Source: Winogradskyella eckloniae (GTDB lineage Bacteria; Bacteroidota; Bacteroidia; Flavobacteriales; Flavobacteriaceae). Taken from it: a DNA stretch of 64,000 nt. This document shows positions 53,924 to 61,051 of the stretch, one piece after another. The stretch is taken from contig NZ_JABRWP010000002.1 of the NCBI RefSeq assembly GCF_013249045.1, positions 434,001 to 498,000 of the forward strand. The letters are read 5' to 3'. A program made the position numbers and the translations under genes. The notes beneath the pieces were generated by a model. The model did not search any database. It saw nothing but the letters and a program-made list of their open reading frames with translations, and was not told the origin of the DNA. Position 1 is the first letter of the stretch. Each line of letters starts with the position of its first letter.

Positions 53924-54228
53924 CCGAGTTTTCGCTGTAAACTAGCAATACCACCACCATTGATTGCGTCAACACCATTAGATTTTAAAAAACTGGTGGC
54001 ATTCGCAGATCGCATTCCGCTAGCACAATGGGCAATGACAGGTTTGTTTAAGTTTTTAATCTCGTTTAGTCTAGAGTTGAGTTCCTGAAGTGGAATGTGT
54101 ATAGCATTTTTTATATGATTTCCTTTATATTCCGATAGTGTTCTAACATCCAAAATAACTGCACCTTTCTCAATGTATTCTTCAATTTTATTTGTTGATT
54201 TGCCAAATAAGGCAGTAAATAATCCCAT
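53920..54228 (-). CDS. rhodanese-like sulfurtransferase domain protein
   Basis: Single-domain rhodanese of 102 residues counted from ATG 54228. The active-site loop is C68-ASGM-R73 (HCASGMRSA), preceded by the structural motifs ILDVRTLSEYKGNHIKNAIHIP. Sulfurtransferase activity is likely; the donor and acceptor are unknown. Six extra residues are possible from an upstream start at 54246. It is not clearly linked to the neighbouring paa genes. Confidence 0.88.
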   Translation of the reverse strand: MGLFTALFGKSTNKIEEYIEKGAVILDVRTLSEYKGNHIKNAIHIPLQELNSRLNEIKNLNKPVIAHCASGMRSANATSFLKSNGVDAINGGGIASLQRKLG

Positions 54229-54337
54229 AGTGTTTGTTTTTAACAAAAGTCTATAAACCTTTATTAAATATAAGTAACCAAAGTTACATTATAAGGTGTT
54301 ACATCAAAAACTTCTTATTTTAGTGCTTTAAAATTAT

Positions 54338-54907
54338 ATGAAAATAGAAACAAGACAACAAGAAATAATTAGAATAGCCGCAAAGCTATTTAAGGAGAAA
54401 GGTTATAGTGCAGTGACCATGAGAGATTTGGCTAAAGCTATGGGAATCAAAGCTGCGAGCCTTTACAATCATATAAAATCAAAGCAAGATATTTTAAACA
54501 CAATTATAATATCAATTGCAGAAGAGTTTACGCAAGGCATGCAATACATTCAATCATCTAATGATACTTGTATTAATAAGTTAAATAAGATAATAGAACT
54601 TCATGTAAAAATATCGAGTCAAAATATTTACGGAATGGCCTCTTTAAATAATGATTGGATGCACTTAGAAGAAAAACTAGAATATTACCTGAAGCTGAGA
54701 GATGCTTACGAAAATGATTTTAGAAATATCTTAAAACAAGGTATAACCTCTGGAGAAATTATTGAAATAAAGCCAGAAGTAATGCTGTTTTCTATACTAA
54801 CTACACTGCGCTCACTATATATCTGGATTCCTAAAAAGGAAGATCTTAACTTAGAAGAGTTAACAAAATCGCTATCCCAAATCCTCATAAAGGGAATTAT
54901 CAAATAA
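54338..54907 (+). CDS. TetR/AcrR family regulator, probable PaaR
   Basis: Repressor-type regulator of 189 residues with N-terminal HTH (IAAKLFKEKGYSAVTMRDLAKAMGI ... ASLYNHIKSKQDIL, about residues 11-50) and a helical ligand-binding domain. It lies immediately upstream of, and co-directional with, paaE. In the intervening 56 bases there is a -7 box and a perfect 20-bp palindrome. By position it is likely the phenylacetyl-CoA-responsive repressor of the paa operon, as TetR-type PaaR is in Thermus and some other bacteria; the ligand is inferred. Confidence 0.82.
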   Translation: MKIETRQQEIIRIAAKLFKEKGYSAVTMRDLAKAMGIKAASLYNHIKSKQDILNTIIISIAEEFTQGMQYIQSSNDTCINKLNKIIELHVKISSQNIYGMASLNNDWMHLEEKLEYYLKLRDAYENDFRNILKQGITSGEIIEIKPEVMLFSILTTLRSLYIWIPKKEDLNLEELTKSLSQILIKGIIK

Positions 54908-54912
54908 TTTTG

Positions 54913-54946
54913 TAGCTTTGTAAAGCAAACTAACAAGTGTTAGTTT
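54913..54946 (+). promoter_or_regulatory. paa promoter -7 box and palindromic TetR operator
   Basis: TAGCTTTG (54913-54920) matches the TAnnTTTG -7 box. Directly downstream, AAACTAACAAGTGTTAGTTT (54927-54946) is a perfect inverted repeat with 9-base arms and a 2-base centre, covering the predicted start site. This is the size and symmetry of a TetR-family operator and would block transcription when occupied. The -33 element is weak. Confidence 0.78.
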
Positions 54947-54963
54947 TTGTTTATATTTTAAAT

Positions 54964-56037
54964 ATGGCTCAGTTTTACAAACTAAAAATACAAGATATAT
55001 ATAAAGAAACAGAAGATACTTCTGTGGTTTCTTTCAACGTTCCAGACCATTTAAAAAACGAATTTAAGTTCCGTCAAGGACAACATTTAACGCTAAAAGC
55101 AGATATAAATGGCGAAGATGTTCGTCGTTCCTATTCGCTTTGTTCTAGTCCAAATGACAACCAATGGAAAGTGGCAGTAAAGAAAATTCCAGGCGGAAAG
55201 TTTTCTACTTATATTAATCAAAGTTTAAAAATAGGAGACCATTTAGAAGTCATGCTACCTAGTGGTACTTTTGGTGTAGAGGTGCAACCAGAAGCTTCAA
55301 AAAACTATCTATTTTTTGCTGCAGGAAGTGGAATCACACCAGTGCTTTCTATGTTAAAAGCACATCTGTCTGCAGAACCAAAAGCAACTTGTAAGCTATT
55401 TTATGTGAATAAAACAGCAAAATCCATTATCTTTAAAGAAGAACTCGAGCAACTTAGAAATAAATATTTTGGTAGACTTGAAATCTACTATTTTTTAACC
55501 AAAGAGCGTCGCGATATCGAATTATTCAATGGTAGATTTGATGATGAGAAAATGCAAGTTTTAACCAAAACATTTATCGACATTCCAGATACTAATGAGG
55601 TGTTTCTTTGCGGACCAGAAAAAATGGTACACTTCGTAAGTGACTATTTAATAAACGCAGGATTACCCAAAAAACTCGTGCATTTTGAGCTATTCGTAAC
55701 AGGATTATCAGACGAAGATATTAAAAGAGCCGAACGCTTAGCACAACAAAAAGTAGAAGGAACAGAAGTAACCATTGTCGATGGTGGAAAAGAATTCGCA
55801 TTCACCATGACCAAAGAATACGATAACATTCTCGATGCCGCCTTAGGTGCAGGAGCAGATTTACCATTCGCATGTAAAGGAGGCGTTTGTAGTACCTGTA
55901 AATGCGAAGTAAAAGAAGGAAGCGTAGAGATGAAAATAAATTACGCGTTAAGCGATAAAGAAGTATCTCAAAATTTGGTGCTAAGTTGTCAAGCTGTACC
56001 AACCACAGATAAGGTAATCGTCGATTTCGACGTGTAA
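54964..56037 (+). CDS. paaE: phenylacetyl-CoA epoxidase reductase subunit PaaE
   Basis: NAD(P)H-dependent flavin/iron-sulfur reductase delivering electrons to the PaaABC(D) epoxidase. It has an FAD-binding barrel with RRSYSLCSSP, an NAD-binding domain with AAGSGITPVLSML and FLCGPEKMV, and a C-terminal plant-type 2Fe-2S domain with FACKGGVCSTCKCEV and LSCQAVP supplying the cysteines. ATG 54964 is chosen over GTG 54937, which lies inside the operator. First gene of the paa operon here. Confidence 0.95.
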   Translation: MAQFYKLKIQDIYKETEDTSVVSFNVPDHLKNEFKFRQGQHLTLKADINGEDVRRSYSLCSSPNDNQWKVAVKKIPGGKFSTYINQSLKIGDHLEVMLPSGTFGVEVQPEASKNYLFFAAGSGITPVLSMLKAHLSAEPKATCKLFYVNKTAKSIIFKEELEQLRNKYFGRLEIYYFLTKERRDIELFNGRFDDEKMQVLTKTFIDIPDTNEVFLCGPEKMVHFVSDYLINAGLPKKLVHFELFVTGLSDEDIKRAERLAQQKVEGTEVTIVDGGKEFAFTMTKEYDNILDAALGAGADLPFACKGGVCSTCKCEVKEGSVEMKINYALSDKEVSQNLVLSCQAVPTTDKVIVDFDV

Positions 56038-56038
56038 A

Positions 56039-56236
56039 ATTCCTACGAAAGTAGGAATCTTAAAATAATAATTTTGGCGTTACCCAAAGGGGCAGGCTCT
56101 CGCAAGTCGCTATCAAAGATGAGCTCCAATAATTGCTCCATCCTTAACGCGCCAACAGCAAAAGGCCAACAGCCAACAGCTAAAAAAAAAGAAGTGCAAC
56201 AAGCTAAAAGCCAAAAGCTAGTAGCTAAAAGCTAAA
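56039..56236. repeat. three repeat types stacked between paaE and paaA
   Basis: The whole 203-base gap is repetitive. An R1 hairpin ATTCCTACGAAAGTAGGAAT is at 56039-56058. A GGCGTTACCC...TCCTTAACGCG element (about 56078-56152), whose ends GGCGTTA/TAACGCG form an imperfect inverted pair, follows. Then a degenerate array of GCTAAAAGC / GCCAACAGC units fills about 56153-56236 up to the paaA start. Confidence 0.65.
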
Positions 56237-56240
56237 GATC

Positions 56241-57197
56241 ATGAGTGAAGAACAAATAAAAAACCTAGAAGAACAATTCGAAGCACGTATCGCAAGAGAC
56301 GAGAAAATCGAACCTAAAGATTGGATGCCAGAAAAATACCGCAAAACGCATATTAGGCAAATGTCGCAACATGCGCATTCCGAAATTGTAGGTATGCTTC
56401 CAGAAGGAAACTGGATTACAAGAGCGCCTTCCTTACGTCGTAAAGTGGCATTATTAGCAAAGGTACAAGACGAAGCAGGTCATGGATTATATCTATACTC
56501 AGCAACCGAAACTTTAGGTATATCTAGAGAAGAAATGTACGAGCAATTACATACAGGAAAAGCAAAATATTCTTCCATATTTAATTACCCAACAATCACT
56601 TGGGCAGATATGGGAGCCATAGGTTGGTTAGTAGATGGCGCAGCAATAATTAATCAAGTACCATTATGTAATACCTCTTATGGACCATACGCAAGAGCAA
56701 TGATTCGTGTTTGTAAAGAAGAAAGTTTCCACCAACGTCAAGGTTACGAAATCATGATAAAGTTGGCTAATGGGACACCAGAACAAAAGGAAATGGCACA
56801 AGATGCTTTAAACCGTTGGTGGTGGCCAAGTCTAATGATGCTTGGGCCAACAGATGCAGAATCTATTCATACAGAACAATCTATGAAATGGAAACTAAAA
56901 CGTAAGTCTAATGACGATTTACGTCAGCAGTTTATAGACCAAACCGTTCCACAAGCAGAATTAATTGGTTTAACCATTCCAGATCCCGATTTAAAATGGA
57001 ACGAAGAGCGTGGTAGTTACGACTTTGGCGAAATTGATTGGGATGAGTTTTGGCAAGTTGTAAAAGGTCATGGACCAATGAATAAAGTACGTATGAAAGC
57101 AAGAGTGGATGCGTGGGAAAATGGAGCATGGGTTCGTGATGCAGCAATGGCATATGCTGAAAAGAAACGAACCTCTTTGAAAAAAGAGGTCTCATAA
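56241..57197 (+). CDS. paaA: phenylacetyl-CoA epoxidase catalytic subunit PaaA
   Basis: Diiron oxygenase subunit that epoxidises the aromatic ring of phenylacetyl-CoA. Two E-x-x-H metal motifs are visible, DEAGH (about residues 83-87) and EESFH (about residues 167-171), in a ferritin-like helical fold. The 318 residues fit the family. The last residues RTSLKKEVS lie in a hairpin (ACCTCTTT / AAAGAGGT, 57171-57190), so the C-terminus may have been altered by repeat insertion. It is followed by a GIY-YIG gene instead of directly by paaB. Confidence 0.96.
   Translation: MSEEQIKNLEEQFEARIARDEKIEPKDWMPEKYRKTHIRQMSQHAHSEIVGMLPEGNWITRAPSLRRKVALLAKVQDEAGHGLYLYSATETLGISREEMYEQLHTGKAKYSSIFNYPTITWADMGAIGWLVDGAAIINQVPLCNTSYGPYARAMIRVCKEESFHQRQGYEIMIKLANGTPEQKEMAQDALNRWWWPSLMMLGPTDAESIHTEQSMKWKLKRKSNDDLRQQFIDQTVPQAELIGLTIPDPDLKWNEERGSYDFGEIDWDEFWQVVKGHGPMNKVRMKARVDAWENGAWVRDAAMAYAEKKRTSLKKEVS
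57171..57190. repeat. hairpin at the paaA 3' end / left side of GIY-YIG gene
   Basis: ACCTCTTT (57171-57178) pairs with AAAGAGGT (57183-57190) around a 4-base loop. It is inside the paaA reading frame, 16 bases before the GIY-YIG ATG. Confidence 0.55.
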
Positions 57198-57206
57198 TCG
57201 ATAATT

Positions 57207-57521
57207 ATGAATTATTGGTATGTCTATATCATGACAAATAAACCTAATGGTGTGATTTATATTGGTGTAACCGATAATATTGCGGAAAGAGTTAAAGAAC
57301 ATAAACTAAAAGTGTATCCAAAATCATTCACAGCTAAATATAATTGTGACAAGCTAGTTTATTTTGAAGAGTTTGAGAATGGAGCAGAGGCAGAAAAACG
57401 GGAACGACAATTCAAAAAGTGGAAAAGAGATTGGAAAATTGAATTGATAAAGGAAATGAATCCCAATTGGACAGATATAAGTATTAATTGGAATATGAAC
57501 TATAATAAATTAAGAAAGTAA
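57207..57521 (+). CDS. GIY-YIG endonuclease-domain protein inserted in the paa operon
   Basis: Small UPF0213-type GIY-YIG domain protein of 104 residues. It has YVYIM (residues 5-9) and IYIGVT (17-22), the catalytic-type Arg28 in ERVKEH, and a conserved Glu/Arg-rich helix EAEKRERQFKKWKRDWK. Single-strand or structure-specific nuclease activity is possible but unproven for the family. It lies between paaA and paaB, has no metabolic link to them, and is bordered by a hairpin on each side (57171-57190 and 57540-57553). Confidence 0.88.
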   Translation: MNYWYVYIMTNKPNGVIYIGVTDNIAERVKEHKLKVYPKSFTAKYNCDKLVYFEEFENGAEAEKRERQFKKWKRDWKIELIKEMNPNWTDISINWNMNYNKLRK

Positions 57522-57536
57522 AATATAATTAACAAG

Positions 57537-57556
57537 ATACCTGTTTTCACAGGCAT
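57537..57556. repeat. R1-like hairpin between GIY-YIG gene and paaB
   Basis: ATACCTGTTTTCACAGGCAT has stem CCTGT/ACAGG at 57540-57544 and 57549-57553. Its layout resembles the ATTCCTGCGAAAGCAGGAAT palindromes. Confidence 0.55.
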
Positions 57557-57564
57557 TAAAAATT

Positions 57565-57852
57565 ATGTCAACAAAAAATTGGCCCTTATGGGAAGTCTTC
57601 GTAAGAAGTAAAAACGGATTAGAACATCGTCACTGCGGAAGTCTACACGCAGCAGACGAAGATATGGCTTTAGAAAATGCACGCGATGTCTACACAAGAA
57701 GAAGCGAAGGTGTTAGTATTTGGGTGGTAGAATCTAAACACATTACGGCATCCAATCCAGAAAACAATGGAGAGATGTTTGAACCTGCGCAAGACAAAGT
57801 CTATCGTCATCCAACATTTTACGATTTACCAGACGAAGTGAAGCACATGTAA
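57565..57852 (+). CDS. paaB: phenylacetyl-CoA epoxidase subunit PaaB
   Basis: Small non-catalytic subunit that bridges PaaAC heterodimers in the epoxidase. The 95 residues contain the typical WPLWEVFVRSKNGLEHRHCGSLHA N-terminus (positions 6-29), NARDVYTRR, and SIWVVES with a final YDLPDEVKHM. Its stop is followed within 6 bases by the left border repeat of a four-helix-bundle cassette. Confidence 0.95.
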   Translation: MSTKNWPLWEVFVRSKNGLEHRHCGSLHAADEDMALENARDVYTRRSEGVSIWVVESKHITASNPENNGEMFEPAQDKVYRHPTFYDLPDEVKHM

Positions 57853-57857
57853 TGCGG

Positions 57858-58304
57858 AACTTGAAGTCGAATTTGAAGTTGAATTTAAAAAAGAAGAATG
57901 AAAGAAAATAAATTTGATTTAACAGAGCGACTAGAAAATTTTGCAGCTGCAATTATTATCCTGTATGATAAAAAACCATTGTCTTATGCTGGAGATTATT
58001 TAGCAAAACAACTTATTCGTTCTTCCTGTTCTTCCGCTTTAAATTATGGCGAAGCTTTAGGTGCAGGAACAAGTAAGGATAAAATAAATAAACTAAGAAT
58101 TTCTTTAAAGGAATTGAGAGAGAGTCAAAGAAACTTGAATATCCAATCTAAGGCTCAATTATTTTCAGAAGAAAGTCTTTCAAATTTAAAAGACGAAAAT
58201 GACCAATTAATAAGAATCATGGTCACTAGAATTAAAAACATTAATTAGATTTTTTTGAATTCGAGTGCGTTTTCAACTTCGACTTCAATTTCAAATTCAA
58301 TTTA
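57858..58304. mobile_element. candidate four-helix-bundle cassette 1 with inverted borders
   Basis: Left border (57858-57893) contains GAAGTCGAATTTGAAGTTGAA and then TTTAAAAAA. Right border (58250-58304) is an imperfect inverted copy containing TTTTTTGAATTCGAG and TTCAACTTCGACTTCAATT. Both are built from GAAGTTGAA/TTCAACTTC units. The interior holds one ORF (57898-58248). No transposase is present and no target duplication is obvious. Confidence 0.55.
57898..58248 (+). CDS. four-helix-bundle (23S rRNA IVP/bAvd-type) protein, copy 1
   Basis: A 116-residue all-helical protein of the family named after ORFs in 23S rRNA intervening sequences, and related to the accessory protein bAvd of diversity-generating retroelements. 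Signature features are FDLTERLENFAAAIIILY, a basic LAKQLIRSSCSSALNYGEALGA segment with alanine-rich packing, and KLRISLKELRESQRNL. Family members form barrel-like oligomers with a basic surface and may bind nucleic acid; function is unproven. It is inserted between paaB and paaC. Confidence 0.85.
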   Translation: MKENKFDLTERLENFAAAIIILYDKKPLSYAGDYLAKQLIRSSCSSALNYGEALGAGTSKDKINKLRISLKELRESQRNLNIQSKAQLFSEESLSNLKDENDQLIRIMVTRIKNIN

Positions 58305-58306
58305 AT

Positions 58307-59059
58307 ATGAAACAAAACCTATACAAATACATCCTAGGAATCGCAGACAACAGTCTAATCCTTGGTCAAAGACTAGGAGAACTTACAGGTCATGGACCAA
58401 GCCTAGAAACAGATATTGCTTGTACTAATATTTCTCTAGACTTTTTTGGTCAAGTACGAAGTTATTATCAATATGCAGCAAAAATTGCAGGAGATAAACG
58501 AACGGAAGATGATATTGCAATGCTTCGTAAAGAGAGAGAATATGTAAATGTGTTATTAGTAGAGCAACCAAACACCAATTTTGCATATACTATTGCACGT
58601 CAATTTTTATTTGATGTGTATCACTTTCTGTTTTTAACGGAATTAGAAAAGAGTAAGGATTTAACGCTTTCCGCAATTGCAACAAAATCGCTTAAAGAGG
58701 TAAGTTATCATCAACGTTTTTCTACCGATTGGTTAAAGCGTTTAGGAGATGGAACTACAGAAAGTAAAGAGAAAATGCAAGAAGCTATTAATGATTTGTG
58801 GACCTGCACAGACGAGCTTTTTCATCAAACCGAAGCAGATAAAGCGATGGTTAAAGATGGAATTGGAGTAGATGTTACCGCGTTAAAAGAAGTGTATTAT
58901 AAAAAAGTAAATGAAATTTTAGAAGAAGCAACCTTAGAAACTCCAGAATCAAAATGGTTTCAAAAAGGAGGGAAACAAGGTATTCATACAGAACACTTAG
59001 GATACTTGTTAAGCGATTTGCAATACATGCAAAGAACTTATCCAAATATGGAATGGTAA
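58307..59059 (+). CDS. paaC: phenylacetyl-CoA epoxidase structural subunit PaaC
   Basis: Ferritin-like partner of PaaA in the epoxidase, 250 residues from ATG 58307. It has LGQRLGELTGHGPSLETDIA near residue 20, then FGQVRSYYQYAAKIAG and YHQRFSTDWLKRLGDGTTESKEKM split over the centre, and a C-terminal KQGIHTEHLGYLL. The in-frame GTG at 58265 would add 14 residues encoded by the right border repeat of cassette 1 and is rejected. The stop codon falls in the left arm of an R3 element. Confidence 0.95.
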   Translation: MKQNLYKYILGIADNSLILGQRLGELTGHGPSLETDIACTNISLDFFGQVRSYYQYAAKIAGDKRTEDDIAMLRKEREYVNVLLVEQPNTNFAYTIARQFLFDVYHFLFLTELEKSKDLTLSAIATKSLKEVSYHQRFSTDWLKRLGDGTTESKEKMQEAINDLWTCTDELFHQTEADKAMVKDGIGVDVTALKEVYYKKVNEILEEATLETPESKWFQKGGKQGIHTEHLGYLLSDLQYMQRTYPNMEW

Positions 59060-59168
59060 AGCCCATCTTAAACTTCCCAAAGGGAAGAAGTTAGACTATG
59101 AATAAAACAGAACATATAACCCGTTCGAGTGAAAACTCTTCCCCTTTGGGGAAGGTGGATGGGGCTTT
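59058..59168. repeat. R3 element spanning the paaC-paaD junction
   Basis: Left arm 59058-59092 begins AAAGCCCATCTTAAACTTCC. Right arm 59134-59168 begins AACTCTTCCCCTTTGGGG and ends GGATGGGGCTTT. They are imperfect inverted copies separated by 41 bases. The paaC stop and the paaD start (59098) both lie in the element. It is homologous along its length to 24905-25038 at murG-murC. Confidence 0.82.
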
Positions 59169-59634
59169 TGTTGCCATTTTAGAGTCAGTCTCAGATCCTG
59201 AAATTCCAGTATTATCTATTATGGATATGGGAGTTGTACGTTCTGCTGTTATCGAAAATAACATCGTAAAAGTTGAAATCACACCAACTTACAGTGGTTG
59301 TCCAGCAATGGATGTTATTGGAGACGATATAAAAGCAGCATTAAAAACTGCAGGATACGATTCCGAAATCGAATTGATTTTAGCACCAGCTTGGACAACC
59401 GATTGGATTACACCAAGAGGACGAAAAGCATTAGAAGATTACGGAATTGCAGCACCTTTAAATGCAGAAGCAGATAAAGAGGTGCTATTAAACGGAAAGC
59501 GATTAGTAAAATGTACTAATTGTAGTTCCACAAATACAAGATTAGTAAGTCAGTTTGGTTCTACAGCATGCAAAGCACAATTTCAGTGCGACGATTGCCA
59601 GGAACCTTTTGATTATTTTAAATGTTTAAAGTGA
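59098..59634 (+). CDS. paaD: phenylacetate catabolism Fe-S maturation protein PaaD
   Basis: Accessory protein thought to mature or support the Fe-S or diiron centre of the epoxidase. It has a DUF59/MIP18 domain (SDPEIPVLSIMDMGVV, then TPTYSGCPAMDVIGDDIKAAL) and a C-terminal zinc-ribbon-like cysteine cluster (CTNCSSTN, ACKAQFQCDDC). The first roughly 20 residues (MNKTEHITRSSENSSPLGK) are repeat-encoded and resemble the MurC N-terminus of this window. No ATG exists between them and the DUF59 domain, so translation starts in the repeat. Confidence 0.93.
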   Translation: MNKTEHITRSSENSSPLGKVDGAFVAILESVSDPEIPVLSIMDMGVVRSAVIENNIVKVEITPTYSGCPAMDVIGDDIKAALKTAGYDSEIELILAPAWTTDWITPRGRKALEDYGIAAPLNAEADKEVLLNGKRLVKCTNCSSTNTRLVSQFGSTACKAQFQCDDCQEPFDYFKCLK

Positions 59635-59645
59635 TAATTTGTTAT

Positions 59646-59778
59646 CATCCTGAACTAGTTTCAGGATCTCATCAATAGTAGAAATATACGTCAGTTCAAG
59701 TGAATTTGCGTTTTTGCAATTTTGTATTGAGAACCTAAAATAAAATTGTGTTTTGTCATTCCTGCGAAGGCAGGAATC
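59646..59778. repeat. three different palindromic repeats between paaD and paaG
   Basis: A hairpin with ATCCTGAAC/GTTTCAGGAT arms is at about 59647-59667. A GTCAGTTCAAGTGAATTTGC ... TATTGAGAACCT element covers about 59691-59735. An R1 hairpin copy, GTCATTCCTGCGAAGGCAGG and onward, is at 59755-59778. Only 19 bases then remain before the paaG ATG. No ORF of note lies in the 163-base gap. Confidence 0.65.
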
Positions 59779-59797
59779 CACAAATAAAAATAAACAT

Positions 59798-60580
59798 ATG
59801 AGTAAAAGCATTCTTTTAAAAGTAGAAAATAAAATAGCGTACATCACGCTAAACAGACCAGAAGTATTTAATAGTATAAATAGAGAAATGGCATTTCTAT
59901 TTCAAGATACTTTAGATGCTTGCGAAATAAATTCAGAAATTAGAGCCATTGTAATCACAGGAGCAGGAAAAGCATTTGGTGCTGGTCAAGATTTAAAAGA
60001 AGTTACAGATCCAGACTTAAATCCTGGTTTCAAAAAAATATTAGACGAGCATTATAATCCAATAATAACAAAAATCCGAGCGATTAAAAAACCAATTATA
60101 GCCGCAGTAAATGGCGTTGCAGCAGGAGCAGCAGCAAATATTGCATTGGCTTGTGATATTGTTGTTGCACATGAAAAAGTGAATTTTATTCAAGCATTTA
60201 GTCTAATAGGCTTAATTCCAGATAGTGCTGGAACCTATTTTTTGCCAAGATTAATAGGGTTTCAAAAAGCACAAGCATTAGCCATGTTGGGCGATAAAAT
60301 TTCTGCAGGCGAAGCAGAAAAAATGGGAATGATTTATAAAATGATTCCATTGGAAAGCTTTGAAGAAGACGTAAATAAGCTCGCTTTAAAATTAGCAAAC
60401 ATGCCAACTTTAGCCTTAGGAAAAATTAAAGAAGCATTCAATGCGTCATTAACCAATACTTTAGAACAACAATTGGCTTTAGAGTCTAAATTACAGATAG
60501 AAGCAGCAAGTACTAACGATTATGCCGAAGGCGTTGCTGCATTCATTGAAAAAAGAAAACCAAATTTTAAAGGGAACTAA
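59798..60580 (+). CDS. paaG: enoyl-CoA hydratase/isomerase, probable PaaG
   Basis: Crotonase-fold enzyme, probably the 1,2-epoxyphenylacetyl-CoA isomerase. Its 260 residues include the oxyanion-hole AGQDLKE (about residues 66-72), NGVAAGAAANIALACD, and IPDSAGTYFLPRL, whose aspartate in this position is typical of PaaG-type isomerases. The upstream in-frame start at 59753 gives MSFLRRQEST, which is only the translated R1 palindrome, so ATG 59798 is used. PaaF hydratase activity cannot be excluded by sequence alone. Confidence 0.9.
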   Translation: MSKSILLKVENKIAYITLNRPEVFNSINREMAFLFQDTLDACEINSEIRAIVITGAGKAFGAGQDLKEVTDPDLNPGFKKILDEHYNPIITKIRAIKKPIIAAVNGVAAGAAANIALACDIVVAHEKVNFIQAFSLIGLIPDSAGTYFLPRLIGFQKAQALAMLGDKISAGEAEKMGMIYKMIPLESFEEDVNKLALKLANMPTLALGKIKEAFNASLTNTLEQQLALESKLQIEAASTNDYAEGVAAFIEKRKPNFKGN

Positions 60581-60593
60581 AATTATTAACGTG

Positions 60594-61051
60594 AGTATTG
60601 TCCCCTTGAGGGGACTTTAGGGGTGTTTTTGTTTAGAATAAAAGCGCTACAATATAGAATGAAAAACAAAATAATTCCATACAATTCAAAATTAAAAGAA
60701 TACGCTAGAGCACTAAGAAAGAATAGTACTTTGGCGGAAGTGTTGTTATGGGAAAATATTAAAAACAAAGCATTAGGAGTGCAATTTCACAGACAAGTCC
60801 CAATGTTAGATTATATCGTAGATTTTTATTGTCATGAATTAATGTTGGCGATAGAAATAGATGGGAATTCTCATGATTTCAGATATTTTGAAGATGCAAA
60901 AAGACAGAATAAACTAGAAAATGAAGGTGTAGAGTTTATACGATTTTCTGACTTAGATGTAAAGAACAATATGTTTAGTGTTTCATTATCTTTAGAGGAA
61001 AAGGTAAAAGAATTGAAAACACCCCTAAAGTCCCCTCAAGGGGACAATACT
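60594..61051. mobile_element. DUF559 cassette with perfect 36-bp inverted ends
   Basis: The bases 60594-60629 and 61016-61051 are exact reverse complements over 36 positions; the left copy begins AGTATTGTCCCCTTGAGGGG and ends TTTAGGGGTGTTTT. Each end is itself a CCCCTTGAGGGG hairpin. The 386-base interior holds the DUF559 reading frame, which continues through the right end. A third, 35-base copy lies at 62017 and a broken one at 23683. No target duplication is evident. Confidence 0.8.

Noticed and set aside
57898-58248. Diversity-generating retroelement
   Set aside because: The four-helix-bundle proteins resemble bAvd, but no reverse transcriptase, template repeat or variable repeat is present in the window.
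58265-58306. GTG start adding 14 residues to PaaC
   Set aside because: The residues are encoded by the right border repeat of the four-helix-bundle cassette and are not PaaC-like.
59753-59797. N-terminal extension MSFLRRQEST... of the enoyl-CoA hydratase
   Set aside because: It is the translation of the R1 palindrome plus leader. The conserved hydratase fold starts at ATG 59798.
60594-61051. Classical insertion sequence
   Set aside because: Perfect terminal repeats are present, but there is no transposase and no visible target duplication. DUF559 is a nuclease-like domain, so it is listed as a cassette of unknown mechanism rather than an IS.
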